In this document: positions 1-11,543 of the stretch, piece by piece
Layout of the letters: every line of letters begins with the position of its first letter
How positions within the stretch are numbered: position 1 is the first letter of the stretch
Made by a program: the position numbers and the translations under genes
Origin: Linnemannia elongata
Taxonomy: Eukaryota > Mortierellomycota > Mortierellomycetes > Mortierellales > Mortierellaceae
Length of the DNA: 64,000 nucleotides
NCBI GenBank assembly: GCA_036320915.1
Contig: JAXBDG010000002.1
Span: 744,001-808,000 of the forward strand
Direction: 5' to 3'
The notes under the pieces: generated by a model
The model's input: the letters and a program-made list of their open reading frames with translations, nothing else
What the model was told of the DNA's origin: nothing
The model's database searches: none

Positions 1-2972
1 AGCAATCGTGACATTGAACATTAGGCTGGATTTCAAACACACACAAAAGATCTGAAAGCGCAATGTCCTTGTTGCCTGTTTACCTCGGAGGAGATCAAAG
101 TCCTTCGTTGATGTGTCGGAGACTGGGCAAGGTTGAAACGATGTGGTACAGAAAGAGCCGAAAAAAAAAGCAAGGCATGGTGAGTTAGTGTCAAATGGGA
201 GTACAGTAGTGCTCTTCCCGCGGAGCTGAGTAACAAACAACTTACATTGAGAAAAAACACAAGGCTGATATTGTTTCTTGCTTCGTCTGTTTGGTTGACG
301 GGCGCTGCTCGAGAAGAAATCTATATGCATGTAAAGCGTTGGTCAACAATTGTGGGCGTAAAGGGAGTTATGAAGTGGCCACACACTGGCAAGTGGTCAA
401 TGATGGCCTACCTGAGTGGAAGTTAACAGAATTTTTTTTCGGTTGTATTTGTTGTAGCTCTTGGTCCGTTGTGGGCAGATGCTTGGAAAAACTAGAAAGG
501 AAGTTGCCATGTTATAGTCGGACGGAAGGAGTTAGCACGCGTTAAACAGAACACGAAAGTTTCTTTGTGCAGGCACAATTGTTCAGTAACAAAGCTTGTC
601 GAACCTGGTAAGAACGTTGTTCTGTTCTTTTTTTTCTGGGGTGCTGGCTGTATTGGAGAACGACAACGAGAGAGGCAGGCAATTGCTTTTAGGCGGGAAA
701 GGTAACGACTGATTGAAATGTGAAAGTTGAGGTTAGGATGTGTTCTGCAAATATAATTGCATTATAGAAACTGGGCTATCGAACATGAGGGCTATACCTC
801 TCCAAGCTTGAGGTGCTCGATACTTGTTGAAGCAAGACGGGCAAGCACGCAGAAGGGCGGTTGACTGAGCGTGGGGAAGGCGAGAAAGAGAACGTTGGAC
901 GATGGAAAATATGTTGGAATGACCAACGTAGGTAAGGTGTAATAAGGGACAAGGAGACTGGCGGTGAAGAAGACGAATAACTGTGGTGGAGAGTAGCGAC
1001 GAAAGGAGCAGGGTGAGTGTTGCAAAGTGGAAAGAGAGAAAGATGGAGGGAGCAGAAGAAAGAAAGTAAATAAAGAGACGCCCCATGGTATGCATGTAAG
1101 CATGCTTTGTAGTTTTAGTTTGCTTGCTTGTTCTCTGACAGAGTACACCTTTCCTTACCTTGCCCCTGCAGACAATGCAATCACGCATGGCGCCACCAGG
1201 CTTGCTTTCTTGCTTGTCGTCGTTTTGTTTTTTACTTGCTATATGTTGATTGGTTAATTACACTTTGTGTAAGACAAAAACGCATGCAATGGTGGGACTA
1301 ACTGAAATGAGCATGGGAAAAGCATTGATTGGCAAGACGCATGCAAATACCATAGAAATTCAATCGCCGAAAAATCTTTCACACAGGACAAAAAGTCGTA
1401 AGCGCGAAAACGAAATAAGTACGTGTGATTAAAAAGTGATCATCAAACTAGGTCCTCGCCAGTCAAACTGGTATGTCTTATTAAGAATCACTCAGAAGCT
1501 GCATGCCTGACCATCGCAACGTTTACCCAACTTGCCAACGGTAGTTCGAAAGGAGAAGAAAGCCACAATACTCTCTTCTATGTAATTTTTTTTCTTTCTT
1601 TGATAACTCTATATTCAGGCGTGCACGCATTCTTGTGTATTTTTTTACGATATTTCGTCTACTGTGCCCGACATGATTTTTGCTGGCATTTCCCTGTTGC
1701 ACAGAGAACAGACAAATATGTCCTTCATAGTCATGTCCAACACCACCGGCAATGCCACAGTCCATACCCGAAAGGTTTGTCCAAAGAAGATGGAAACGTC
1801 GAATTTATTGAGATTGCCATTCAATTCATCCACGTACTTGGTTTTCCATTGCTCCATTGTTTCTTGTATCGTTCCTGTTATCCTGATGTTCCTTGATAGA
1901 TGATAATATGGTATACAGGAAAACTAGGCGTTACTCTACCATGGTGGGTGGATGTGATCGATTGCAGGAAAGGGCGAAGAGGAGGGGAAGGGGAGAGGGG
2001 AAGGAATGTTTGGGAAAATGGAGTGTTTGTACGAGAAAAAGAAAGGAAAGTATAAGGACAGGGGACCGTACAACAACATTTATAAGGGGGTTCTCATAAA
2101 AAGGGAAGCCCTGTAAAACCAATTTTTGCATGTACATTCCATGACACAGATCCCTATTTTCGTTGGTTGGCGAACCCCGCCCTCGGTTGAGTATCTTTCG
2201 ATCATTCACGCAACCAATGGCCTTATACAGGTAGAATGCCTGGAGGATATACTGCCGCATATCGCCTTACCCAAGCGAAGCAAAAAAAGGAAACGAAAGC
2301 GCGGTTTCTTGTTTTTCTTTCCCTCATATAACTCTACTTTTCCTAGACGCGCGAACGCGATACTTTCTGTTGTTCGATATCGAAGCCCTAGCTTGATGAA
2401 TTTGGAACGCGTTCAATTAGAGACCTTTTTCATTCTGAAACAAACCCCCTTATTCCTGAACACGTCGTATCCTAATCACATGATACCTGCGAGGTACCAT
2501 TAGTTGTATTTCCAGGGGCACCTTGAACTTTTTTTTACTTTGTTCATGTGGCCGCCGAGAGCAAAACAAAAAGGGAGTACGGAAGTGAAGCATAAGAGAG
2601 AAAGGGATAAAACGAAGATGCCATCCTTTCAAAGAATGGGGTCTTTTCCTTTGTTCACACGCACATCCACTTTGTTTTTCTTGTTTCGACCATCTGAACG
2701 GCGTGATTCTTCCTCACTCTCAGAAGTTATATGCTTGTATGACCAATAAACCAACCCGACATTCCTATCCAAATGCGAAGCAGAAAAAAAGAAAGAAAAA
2801 CTTCATAGGTGCTGCTGTTGCTGCACACACACCATTACACCAGAATCAACATCAACATACAATCACCGCCAAGTGTAACAGCCTGCATGCATGCGTGCGT
2901 GCTTTTCAAAAAGTATTGTGTGTGTATTTGACAGTGGTGGAAAAGAAGGAAAGAACTAATCAAAGAACCGAT
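1..2972. other. gene-free left flank, no supportable gene
   Basis: Nearly 3 kb with only short open frames on both strands, none with a recognisable domain or a convincing chain of splice sites. The most protein-like stretch is a 70-residue frame on the minus strand at 1645-1857, which has no family I know. The last 300 bases are the 3' flank of the acyl-CoA-binding protein gene. It could hold untranslated sequence of a gene left of the window or a non-coding RNA; neither can be shown. Confidence 0.5.
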
Positions 2973-3858
2973 TTAGGCGGTAAGATCTTTAACCAACTCA
3001 ATGTACTGCTTCTCAGCATCCTCCTGGGAGAGACCCTTCTTCTCGGTCCAGGCATCCCACTTGGCCTTGCCCTTGAAGTCAAAGGCACCCTATTATTATG
3101 AGAATACAAAAAGGACAATAAGCACTGCAGTGAGTAAACGCTCGCCTCATCGATTCTTTTCTGATTGTTCAAAATGCTTGTTGAAATGGCAGGTGGTGGG
3201 TCTTGAATGACGACATGTTGCATGGTCGAAAGGTTCTGTTGGGAAAGGAAGGTCAGGTTCTTACAGGGCGGGCTAGAAAAATAAGAAAAAGTCGAAGGAA
3301 GGGTCAGAACACCATGGACATCAAAAAATGACGACAGCAAGAAATGTGGGTTCAATTGACAACTCGGAGAAAAAAACAAAGAATAAAAGGAGGACTTACT
3401 GGTGTCATTGTCGCCGACGGTGGCCTGCTTGAAGAGAGCATACAACTTGAGGAGGTTGTCGTTGGAGGGAGAGACGGTAAGCTCCTTGATCTTCTTAGCA
3501 GCGGCGTCGAACTCGGCGGAAGGCTATTTATTTTCATTCAGGGCATTGTGAAGGAGAGGAGGGTTAACATTAGTGATGTGTTCAATTGAGGACTCGAAGG
3601 AGAAGTAGAGCTCTTCACTCTAAGATGTATGTATTCCTTTGTTCTGTTGTTCGACGAGTCTCCTGTGGGAGGGCTTTTAAGATAGCGACGCGAAGAGTGT
3701 GTCCTTGGTGTTCCCTGACGTTGTGTGTATGGTTGGGTTCTGTTGTCAAATACACTCAGCTCGTGTCAAGGAAAGTCCCTGCTTGTTTGTCTGTCTGCCG
3801 TCCTGTAAAGGTAAGAGTGAGAGAGTGAGAGAATGAGTGAGTGAGGATGACTTACCAT
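2973..3858 (-). CDS. ACB1: acyl-CoA-binding protein (ACBP), 4 exons incl. ATG-only exon and 8-nt micro-exon
   Basis: Small cytosolic carrier that binds long-chain acyl-CoA esters and supplies them to lipid synthesis and beta-oxidation. Exons read on the minus strand: 3858-3856 (ATG only), 3523-3400, 3272-3265 (8 nt) and 3089-2973. Joined, they keep one frame and give 83 residues starting [16 protein letters not shown]. The family motif [15 protein letters not shown] is followed by [19 protein letters not shown] and a C-terminal [11 protein letters not shown], essentially a full-length ACBP (usually about 86 residues). All introns are GT..AG. The 8-nt exon supplies the T-R-P residues joining the helix-2 region to the [11 protein letters not shown] segment; skipping it breaks the frame. 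The helix-2 Tyr seen in many homologues is Phe here. The family call is very safe; the micro-exon and the ATG-only first exon are deduced from frame and splice signals. Confidence 0.93.
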
Positions 3859-4537
3859 GATGAAGTGTTTTTGGGTTGTTGGGTGAAAGAAGGGGGAAAG
3901 ATGGGGAAACAAGATGAAAGGACGGAGGCCAGCTCTTTTTATGTCAACTCTTTCACGACAGGAGAATGTGGTGGAATGATTACACGTGATAATATGGCCA
4001 CGACTTGGCGTCACCGGAATAATTAACGACTGAGGGACGCGCTTGTTGGGTGCTGGTGGACAAGGTGGGGAGTGATATTCCTTTTCGAGTGGCAAAGAGA
4101 TGACCAAGCAGCAATTGAGCATTGAAGACGTATTTTTCTTTACAAATATTTAATGGACTCTGTCTCTACTACTCGTCAAAAGAGATGCTTTCTAAAGGTA
4201 TTACCGGTCATTATCATTAGGAAAGAAAAAAAAGGTAAGAAAAAAAAAAGTCGTAAAAAGCTGCACAAAGCCCGATCGGAAGTGTATGTGTATGTGATCG
4301 GATAGTTGGCAGATGCAAAAAATTGTTAACCTCGGGTGTTTGTAACTCGAGGTTGAAGGGACCCCAGGCACACAGACACACACGCCATGAAGTGTTCTTT
4401 GTCCCATCTCTTCTCTATCCATCTCGCCTCGCCATTGGTGGTATCTAGTGTTGGTGTTTGGTGAGTGTCTCTACCGTCTCTACTGTCGCCCCTGTCCATG
4501 TCCTTCAGCTCTGCTTACAGTCCTGCAACGAGCACTT
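3859..4537. other. intergenic: ACBP promoter and 3' flank of the carrier gene
   Basis: About 680 bases between the ACBP start (minus strand) and the carrier stop. The ACBP promoter must lie just right of 3858. An A-rich tract with short homopolymers sits at 4218-4253. No further gene or clear TATA element seen. Confidence 0.5.
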
Positions 4538-6777
4538 TTAACGCAAGAGACGCATGGCCATCTCGAAACCAAGGAAGGTGACGGCGTTGGCGGGGGCAGC
4601 GCGGAGGATACAGGGAGCAAAGCCTTTGAAGAATCCTGCAACACCCTCCTTGGCCAAGGTCTGGCGAGCACAGTCAATGGCAGACGAGTACTGGCGGGTG
4701 GAGGACGAAAAGCCATCGGTCTGCAACTTGGACTTGATCACATCAATGGGGTACACGGTAGCCCTGAAAGGAGTAAAGTAGAAAAGGTTTCATATGTTTA
4801 GTATCTCATTCAAATTGACACATGGTATTATTGACATTGGCAGTGAAATCTCAATGGCACAATAAAACGTACCACATGGCGTAACCAGCGCAGGCACCAT
4901 AGGAGACAAAGTTGAGGGTGCTCAACTCATTACGCCTTTTGTTCTCAAGACGCATGGCGCGCTGGACGAGATACTCATAGGCAGCAAAGTAGGCACCGTA
5001 TCCCTGGAACTCACGAACCATGGTCACAGCTTGGCCCTTGTAGATACCACGGAGACCGTGCTGGGCATAGATCTTCTGGACAGCATCGACAGGACCGGTG
5101 AAGAACAAGGTGTTCTTGGCAGCATTGGCAGCAGAAGTCTCAGCGGCGACCTTGACAGAGTTCTGGGCAGCAGCAGTGGTGGCAACAGCGCCAGTCTCGA
5201 CTGACTTGGCAGCAATAGCAGCAACAGACTCGGCAGCACCCGAGGTAATGGCAGGAGGAGCTCCGGTCTGGACCTGGAGACGGGTACGGATGTGCTCAAC
5301 GGGACCCGAGACGACCGAGTTGGTGATACCACTGGCAGCTCCGGCAAGGTAGAGCTGAGAGTTGGTGAGGAATCCGTTGGCGCTGGGTCCGTTCAAGTCG
5401 TTGTAGTAGCGCTTCATGGCCTCGAGGGTGACAAACTGGATCGAAACACAGGCTCCGACACCGACCAAGGGAGTGGTGGTGCCCTTGTAAAATCCCTTGA
5501 TACCCTCCTTGGAGAGAGTCTTCTTCACGCAGTCCAATGTTCCGTTGTACAGGGGTGCCTGGCCTGGCAAAGGAGTAGGCATGGTTTGAAGGCGCTAATT
5601 TTATACATTGGATTCAATTTGCGAAGTTAGAACTCTGCATTGGTAATTGGAGAAAGCAAAGTGTCGCCAAATGTTTTTTTTTTGTTCCTGATGCCAGTTT
5701 CATCCTGCGCTGTCCGCTCCTGTTGTTGATGCTATGCACCTCCTGTTAGTTTAATATTGCCACGATGGTGGTTGTTGTGTCAGCAATAACCATCAGGAGT
5801 AAAACGGAGGTGCAAAGAAAATAAAACCAATGGAGAGCAAATGGTATTGGATCTTGCTCCAGCCGAGAGCGTTACGATTCAACTGGTCACAGCTGTCCAA
5901 AGAAAAAAGGAGGCTGGAGATGGTGTAGGAAGGAAAGAGGAACGATGCTCTCTAAATCGAAGTTCCTTTTTTTTGTCACTGTTTTGTCCGTCTGCCGTCT
6001 ATCGTCCATTGTCCAGTCGAGTGGGAAGTATGGCAGCTGTCGAATTGAGCTGCTCGTGGTTCTCTGCTGTCCTTCCCTGTCCCCTTCGACATTTTTCTCA
6101 CTCTTTAGTTCCTTTCGTCTGGATTGTGAAAAGTGAAAAAAAAAACCCCCCCCAAGATCGAAACAAAAAGCGACAGCCAAGCCTGGCTTTCATAATCCAT
6201 GGACGTTCTTGTCCTGCCGATTTCTTTTGCTAAAGGGCACAAAAGATTTGACTGTCTCGCCTTGTTTGCAATAATACTGTTGTCCTTGTGGTGGGTTCCT
6301 GAAATAACCACTTCATGGAAAAAAAGGGTTGTGTCCTGTGTCCTGTCTGTGTATTCAGTCGGGTGGTTGAACCTGCCCGTTCCAGAGTGAGTGGACGCAA
6401 AGTCCAAAAGGACAAAGGGATTAACAGCACAGAGGCACAGAGGGAAAGACACACATCCTGAACTCGACCGTGTGTTCCCGATATTGATCCTGTTTGCTGG
6501 CCTTTTTTTTTCTTTGCCTATTTGTGGACATCTTTCATCCTTACCACTTTAACGGTGTCAAAGGGCTAGATCGCACGATGCACAATGAGTCAAGCATTAA
6601 AAGAATAGGTTGAGGATTAGAATATGATTCAGATGCATATCATCATCAGGCTTGAGATTATAGATATCAGTTTACTCAGGGAACAAGAATGTGGTGTACC
6701 TGTCCGACAAAGACCTGGAGGAAACCTCCGATGGTACCGCTGACGCAGTCCTTGGCAGCTTGCTTAGCATCACCCAT
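4538..6777 (-). CDS. mitochondrial carrier family protein, YMC1/YMC2-like, 4 exons
   Basis: Inner-membrane solute carrier with three tandem repeats. Exons (minus): 6777-6700, 6565-6545 (21 nt), 5594-4873 and 4763-4538; all phases join, giving 348 residues. Signatures: P-F-D-T-V-K-V-R-L-Q after repeat-1 helix 1, SGPVEHIRTRLQ in repeat 2 and VYPIDVIKSKLQTDG in repeat 3. N-terminal KDCVSGTIGGFLQVFVGQ, the KGTTTPLVGVGACVSIQF stretch and C-terminal FFKGFAPCILRAAPANAVTF match yeast Ymc1/Ymc2 best; carnitine/acylcarnitine carriers are close relatives. Repeat 2 has an unusual Ala/Thr/Val-rich insertion of about 50 residues (roughly 144-195) in its matrix loop. The start is the ATG at 6777; three in-frame codons upstream also read Met but lie in an AT repeat. 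Family certain; YMC subtype and substrate are inference. Confidence 0.9.
6545..6565 (-). other. 21-nt micro-exon of the mitochondrial carrier
   Basis: On the minus strand a CTAG acceptor precedes 21 bases coding exactly P-F-D-T-V-K-V, followed by a GTAAGG donor. It links the first exon (ending VFVGQ) to the exon opening RLQT, rebuilding the carrier signature PFDTVKVRLQ without a frame change. Flanking introns are about 134 and 950 nt. Confidence 0.9.
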
Positions 6778-7999
6778 GATGTATATATATATGTATGTAT
6801 GTGTGAACGGGTGTGGGGGAAGAGAGTGAGAGAAGGAATTAAGGTTGTTTCTGAAGTAATGACTCTGGAGGGGAGGATGGATCAAGCAAGTAAGGATTTG
6901 TTGAAGGGGTGGAGAGAGAGAGAGAGAGAGAGTGAGAGAGAGAGAGTGGAGAGGGCGGTGAAGAAAAGAGTAGAGAGTGAAGAGAAGAAGGAAAGAGAGA
7001 GAGTGAGGAGAGAAGAGAAGAAGAAAAAGAAGATGGATAACAAAAAAAAAAGGAACCGTCGATCGGAAGGAAAGGTAACAAAAAAAAAAGAGGAGTGAAC
7101 GAGAGAGCACACAAAGATTTTTTTTTTTTTAAATCTGGCACGGTGGAATGAAAACAAATAATATCGTCCATGCACTCACCCTCACCTGAACCAACCAAAC
7201 AACGACCACCAACCGTACTCCGAGCTGTCCTTTAAAAAAAAAAAAAAAAAAAAAAAAACTTGTTCGGACTTCTTCTTAGTTGAAGCAATAGGGGAGGCTA
7301 AAAGGACTAAAGGGAAGAACAAGGCGGGCGAAATGCCCTTCTTTTATTTTTGTCTTTCCACGAGTAATGGCTGCCTCACTTATTCTCCACTCGTCAACCG
7401 CCGACAACACCCACCCACCTTCCTCTCTTCCATGCCCCACATTTCGTACTTACTCGTGGCCAGAAGGCAAAAGAGAACCCGGGCCTATCGAATGAAGATC
7501 GTCGTCAACCATTGGACACTCATGTTTTACCTTTCTATCAACTTGTTGTTGTTGTTGTTCTTGTTGCCGTTATTGCTCCAGGCACAGCTCCTCAACCTTC
7601 CATTGAGTGTGCAATTAGCATAGGAAGACTGGCACATAAAAAGAAACAGTAGGCAGTGGCAGGGCAGACACCCAGAATGTATCGTCCATGTCTATTCCTA
7701 GTTACTGGTTCTCCTAGAAGGACACAGGCATATTGAGCCGGCACAGTCTTGCATATGTAGCCAAGAATGAACATACACTGCCTTCCTCGACATGTGTGTA
7801 TCCGGCAATGTGTGGCTTGTCACTTTGTCACTTTTCGATCGCGCATGCGCGCACCTCACACTGACAGCCGAACGTGTATTCCGCTGCTGTACTCGTTTTT
7901 TTCTCGGCCATTTTTTCCCTTTTTCTTCTTTCCGTTTCTACTTCCTTCTTCTTCATCCCTTTCACCCTCATTCATCCATCTACAACCGAAACATTCAAC
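6778..7999. other. divergent intergenic region between carrier and MAPR gene
   Basis: Shared upstream region of the minus-strand carrier and the plus-strand MAPR gene. It holds an AT repeat beside the carrier start, a long purine tract with GA repeats (about 6910-7030) and a poly(A) run at about 7233-7258. The final 100 bases are a C/T-rich leader ending in an A-rich context before the MAPR start. No other gene supported. Confidence 0.55.
6910..6950. repeat. GA dinucleotide repeat
   Basis: An interrupted (GA)n stretch inside the purine-rich leader of the carrier gene. It creates long spurious Arg/Glu frames on one strand and Ser/Leu frames on the other. Confidence 0.85.
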
Positions 8000-8654
8000 A
8001 TGTCCAGCACCTTCACCCACGACGAACTCGCCAAGCACGACGGAACCGACGCCAGCCTCCCCATCTACGTCGCCATCAAGGGCTCCGTCTTTGACGTCTC
8101 TACCAAGAAGGAGATGTACGGCCCCGGCGCCGGATACCACTGCTTCGCCGGCAAGGACGCCTCCAAGGTACTCAATGCACATTCAAAACACTACGACGTT
8201 GACAAAAACAACCAGGACCGGGCAACTTTGTTTCCTTTTTTTTTTTATTTGTTTGTCTGTGCCCCTTTGTTCAAACACCGGATGATCTCGGCGCGGACAA
8301 ATACATGCTCGCGTTGTGTCCCCATCCTCTCCTTCCTCTCCCCACCCTTCGGTAATTAACCAACTGTCCGCGTTTTTTAACTATAATAGGCCCTTGGAAA
8401 GAGCTCATTGAAGCCCGAGGACTGCGTTGCCGACTACAGCGACTTGGACGAAAAGGAGGTACCTTTTTCACCATTTCTCTTCTTTTGTTCAACAGGAGGA
8501 TCAATTGGACGCAACAAAGGGTTGCGAATGTATTTGTACCTTCCTTTGTTACTCACCTATATGTTCACTTTGTGTTACTAATTAGCGCAAGACCTTGGAC
8601 GACTGGTTCATCTTTTTTGAGAAGAGATACCCCATCGTTGGCAAGACCGCTTAA
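8000..8654 (+). CDS. DAP1: cytochrome b5-like haem/steroid-binding protein (MAPR/Dap1 family), 3 exons
   Basis: Haem-binding protein of the membrane-associated progesterone receptor family; Dap1 members assist sterol-synthesis P450 enzymes. Exons 8000-8167, 8390-8458 and 8586-8654 join in phase 0 to a 101-residue protein. Diagnostic features: FTHDEL start, IYVAIKGSVFDVS strand, YGPGAGYHCFAGKDAS haem loop with its tyrosines, DYSDLDEKERKTLDDW, and C-terminal FFEKRYPIVGK, as in PGRMC1. The chosen start has context CAACATG and gives a soluble, domain-only protein without the N-terminal membrane anchor of yeast Dap1. An in-frame ATG at 7874 would add 42 mostly hydrophobic residues, but that stretch is a C/T-rich leader which codes Phe/Leu/Ser by composition. 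Family very safe; localisation unresolved. Confidence 0.92.
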
Positions 8655-9285
8655 AAAGAACGAAAAGAGGACAACTCTTGTCTGCATGCAGCTTGTAAAT
8701 ACTAATAAAAATAAAAAGGACCGAAGGTGACGTTATTCCGCACAAAGACGAGTAGAATGCTGTCTCCCTTTTTGTTTTCCATGTTCAAAGAGGAAAGGAA
8801 GAAAAAGAGAAAGGAAGAAGGGAGAGATCGATAACGGCACAACACACGGATGGACGGAAGGACGGGATGCAATCGAGAAAGGAAAAAGGGACGCATCGCA
8901 TGGACGGCAAAATGGCACACAGACACAGGCAGGTTATTTTGGGCGTGGTGACACTTCGTTGTTTTCGAAATTTGCTTTCTTTCATCGATTGACAACACAT
9001 CCACTCCTCCCCCCTCCTTCACTCTTTACTCCAGTCCTTCTTCCTCCACTTTTACTGGACCCTCCTTTCCCCATAGGTCCATTCATTTTTAGCTCTTTCT
9101 TCTCTCCACTCTTTCTTTACTTCACCCAACTCAACTTCTTCCCTTCTTTTCTTTCACACACTTCAAGATACTCACTTCTTCAAATCACCCCTCCCAACTT
9201 CACTTCACTTCTACCTCTCCGCCTTTCAACTCTTCTACCCACTCAAACAACCTCAGCCGCGACACCTCATACAACGGTTCCCACC
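8655..9285. other. intergenic: MAPR 3' end and Whi5-like leader
   Basis: The first 50 bases contain an AATAAA signal at 8703 after the MAPR stop. From about 8990 the sequence is strongly C/T-rich, typical of the leaders in this window, and ends at a CCACC-ATG start. The open frame through it is compositional. Confidence 0.55.
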
Positions 9286-9856
9286 ATGGAGGTCGCACAG
9301 CCCTTACTAGTACAACAGCATACACCAACACAAACCAGTGCCGACACTCTAACCCATTCAGCCTTGCTCTTGCCGACCCATGACACCACCATGGCACCAA
9401 CAACACACAACAGCAATGTAACCACAACAGCAACTCCAACTCTCACCAAGCAAGCGACGTTGACGAGCGAGACCAATTCGGAGAACAGCGATAGCATGCG
9501 AGGCTTCTCTCAAGAGTCCAACTCCAGCATGGGTGTTGGCGTGAGTAACAGTCTTTCGGACGAGTCTGGTCACTCTGCGGACGACTGTCAAGGAGACGAT
9601 TCTGCTGCGAGACGTTCGCTTCGTCAACAGAGCAAAGAGCGGGCTATTGAACATGTTCTCCAGCAGGGCAAGATCCTCAAGGTACTTTTGAACACTCTTG
9701 CTCTTTTCAAGCGACGCCTCTTCTTTCCTTTTCTACAAACAGACTTGTATTACTTTTTTTTGAATCAACGCATGTAAAAAAGTCCTGGATACATTGCCGC
9801 TGTAGCTTTCGCCCAAGTCTTGTCCGTTGTAGTGCTCTCAATTGGCCACTCACGCG

Positions 9857-9898
<42 letters not shown>

Positions 9899-11543
9899 GT
9901 GACTTGCCTGTTGTGGCCACATCCAAATTTCATCTTGGACTGACCGGGGAAATGACACCTCTTCAACTTCATTACAGATATCGAGGCGACTGCGGACACG
10001 ACTAGAGTATGCGATCCTGAAGATCCGTCGAGGATGGTCCAAATACACCCTGCAGGAGGTAGAGTCTCTCATGCAGCCAGGAATGTCGCCCCGCATCACC
10101 TCCAAGCGACCACTCGCCGTCTCAACGTCTCCCCGGTACAGCAGCAGGAAACGCCTCCGCAAGGAGTATCCTGACTACGAGCAACCCTCCGACCTCATTA
10201 CTTCTAGAAGAAACCGCCACCAGCAGGATGCTATGGAAGATGTCATCTCCTCAAGCGAACTTCAGACCAGCCCAACCGACCCTGCGACTTCAGCAGCAGC
10301 AGGAGGAGGAAGACTTTACAGGTCGAGGCCATCATTCTCACAGTTCAAGGATTCGGAGCTCTTCTTGCCCGCGAAATCATTGATGGACATCGCGACCTCA
10401 TCTCCTGCACAATCTCCCCGACTCAACTCTGGCAGCGGATTCTCGACCTTTCCTAATCAGTACGGTATCCAGAGTCCCTATGGCTCCCCAGGAAGTCCTC
10501 TCTACCGTGACTCGACACCCGTGAGCAACTGGTCCTCATTATCGCAACCAACATCGCCTGTGGTCACCTCGAGCTCGACGATGCTGTCGACAGCGGCGGT
10601 GGCATCTTTGGTTCAGCAGTACGGCGAAGAGATCAAGGACGACGGATCCGAGGCACCTTCAGAAACTCAAGCGGCTAGGACGATCTTGCTACTGGCTTCT
10701 AGTCCTACAAGACCTCCACCCAGGACATTGGACCAGGGGTACCTCAACAGGCAGGCTTCTGCTGCTGCATCTGCAGTCTCGGTAAGGAGCCCGACCGCTT
10801 CGCCGGTGTTAAAGCATGCAGAGTTGACAACATCACTGAGTTCCTTGCCCGGCTTAACGAGCGGCCTCACCTCTTATTCACCCATGACCTCGTCTCCATT
10901 GGTGCAGTTCCAGACCACCGCAGCGTCGACACCATCGCCCGACAGATCACCCACACTTGCAGACGACAGCCCGTTCCTGGTCAAGCGAGGCGGAACCAAA
11001 GGAGGATCAAACTCGTCATTGGCAAGCGATACTGGAAAACAAGGATCAAGCGGCTTTTTGAGCGCCTCCGCGACCAAGCATGAACCAACATTGCCTTCGC
11101 CATTGTCGAGTACATCCCTCCCCATCCTTGCATCATCGCCAACTGTTACTCAGGAAACGACTGTTCGAGCCATAACTCCACCGCCAGCCAAGGACGATGA
11201 TGTCAACTCTTTGGCACCTGGAGAGATCTTGTCGACGGTACCTCCTACATCCACTGTAACCACCAGATCGAAGTCTGCTGTTCCTCCTCGCACCCCTTCG
11301 CCACGGAGACGATCGCAGGCCGACGAGACTCATGGAGTGAGGACTCCACCGCCCAGTGGAGGCAACGAAGGGATGTCTTTGCGGCACTATAACAACATTG
11401 TTACAGGAGCAGCAGCGGTAGCACCAGTAAGTGGAGGTTCAATTGCACAATCGATTGCGGCGAGAAGACGCAATAGCGGATTGACGGGTGGATCTGGCAT
11501 GGACATGGTGTTCCCCACAACTGAAGGCAGCTCGAAGAAGTGA
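9286..11543 (+). CDS. Whi5/Nrm1-like G1/S transcription repressor candidate, 2 exons
   Basis: Exons 9286-9681 and 9978-11543 join in phase 0 to 653 residues. Almost all is low-complexity Ser/Thr/Pro-rich and probably disordered. The exception straddles the splice junction: KILKISRRLRTRLEYAIL then KIRRGWSKYTLQEVESL, about residues 129-163. A basic-hydrophobic helix of the form RLxxRLxxAxxKxxxGWxxxxLxEVE is how I recall the Whi5/Nrm1 GTB motif, which binds SBF/MBF factors and restrains G1/S transcription. Many SP/TP dipeptides fit CDK-regulated control. The start is the first ATG with a strong context (CCACC); an upstream in-frame extension runs through the C/T-rich leader. The intron holds a 38-base poly(T). 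No other domain seen; the assignment rests on one motif. Confidence 0.6.
9858..9895 (+). repeat. poly(T) tract, about 38 T
   Basis: Homopolymer inside the single intron of the Whi5/Nrm1-like gene, about 80 bases before the acceptor. Confidence 0.95.

Noticed and set aside
8959..9285. Upstream extension of the Whi5-like frame
   Set aside because: C/T-rich leader producing Pro/Leu/Ser/Phe by composition; the CCACC-ATG at 9286 is a better start.
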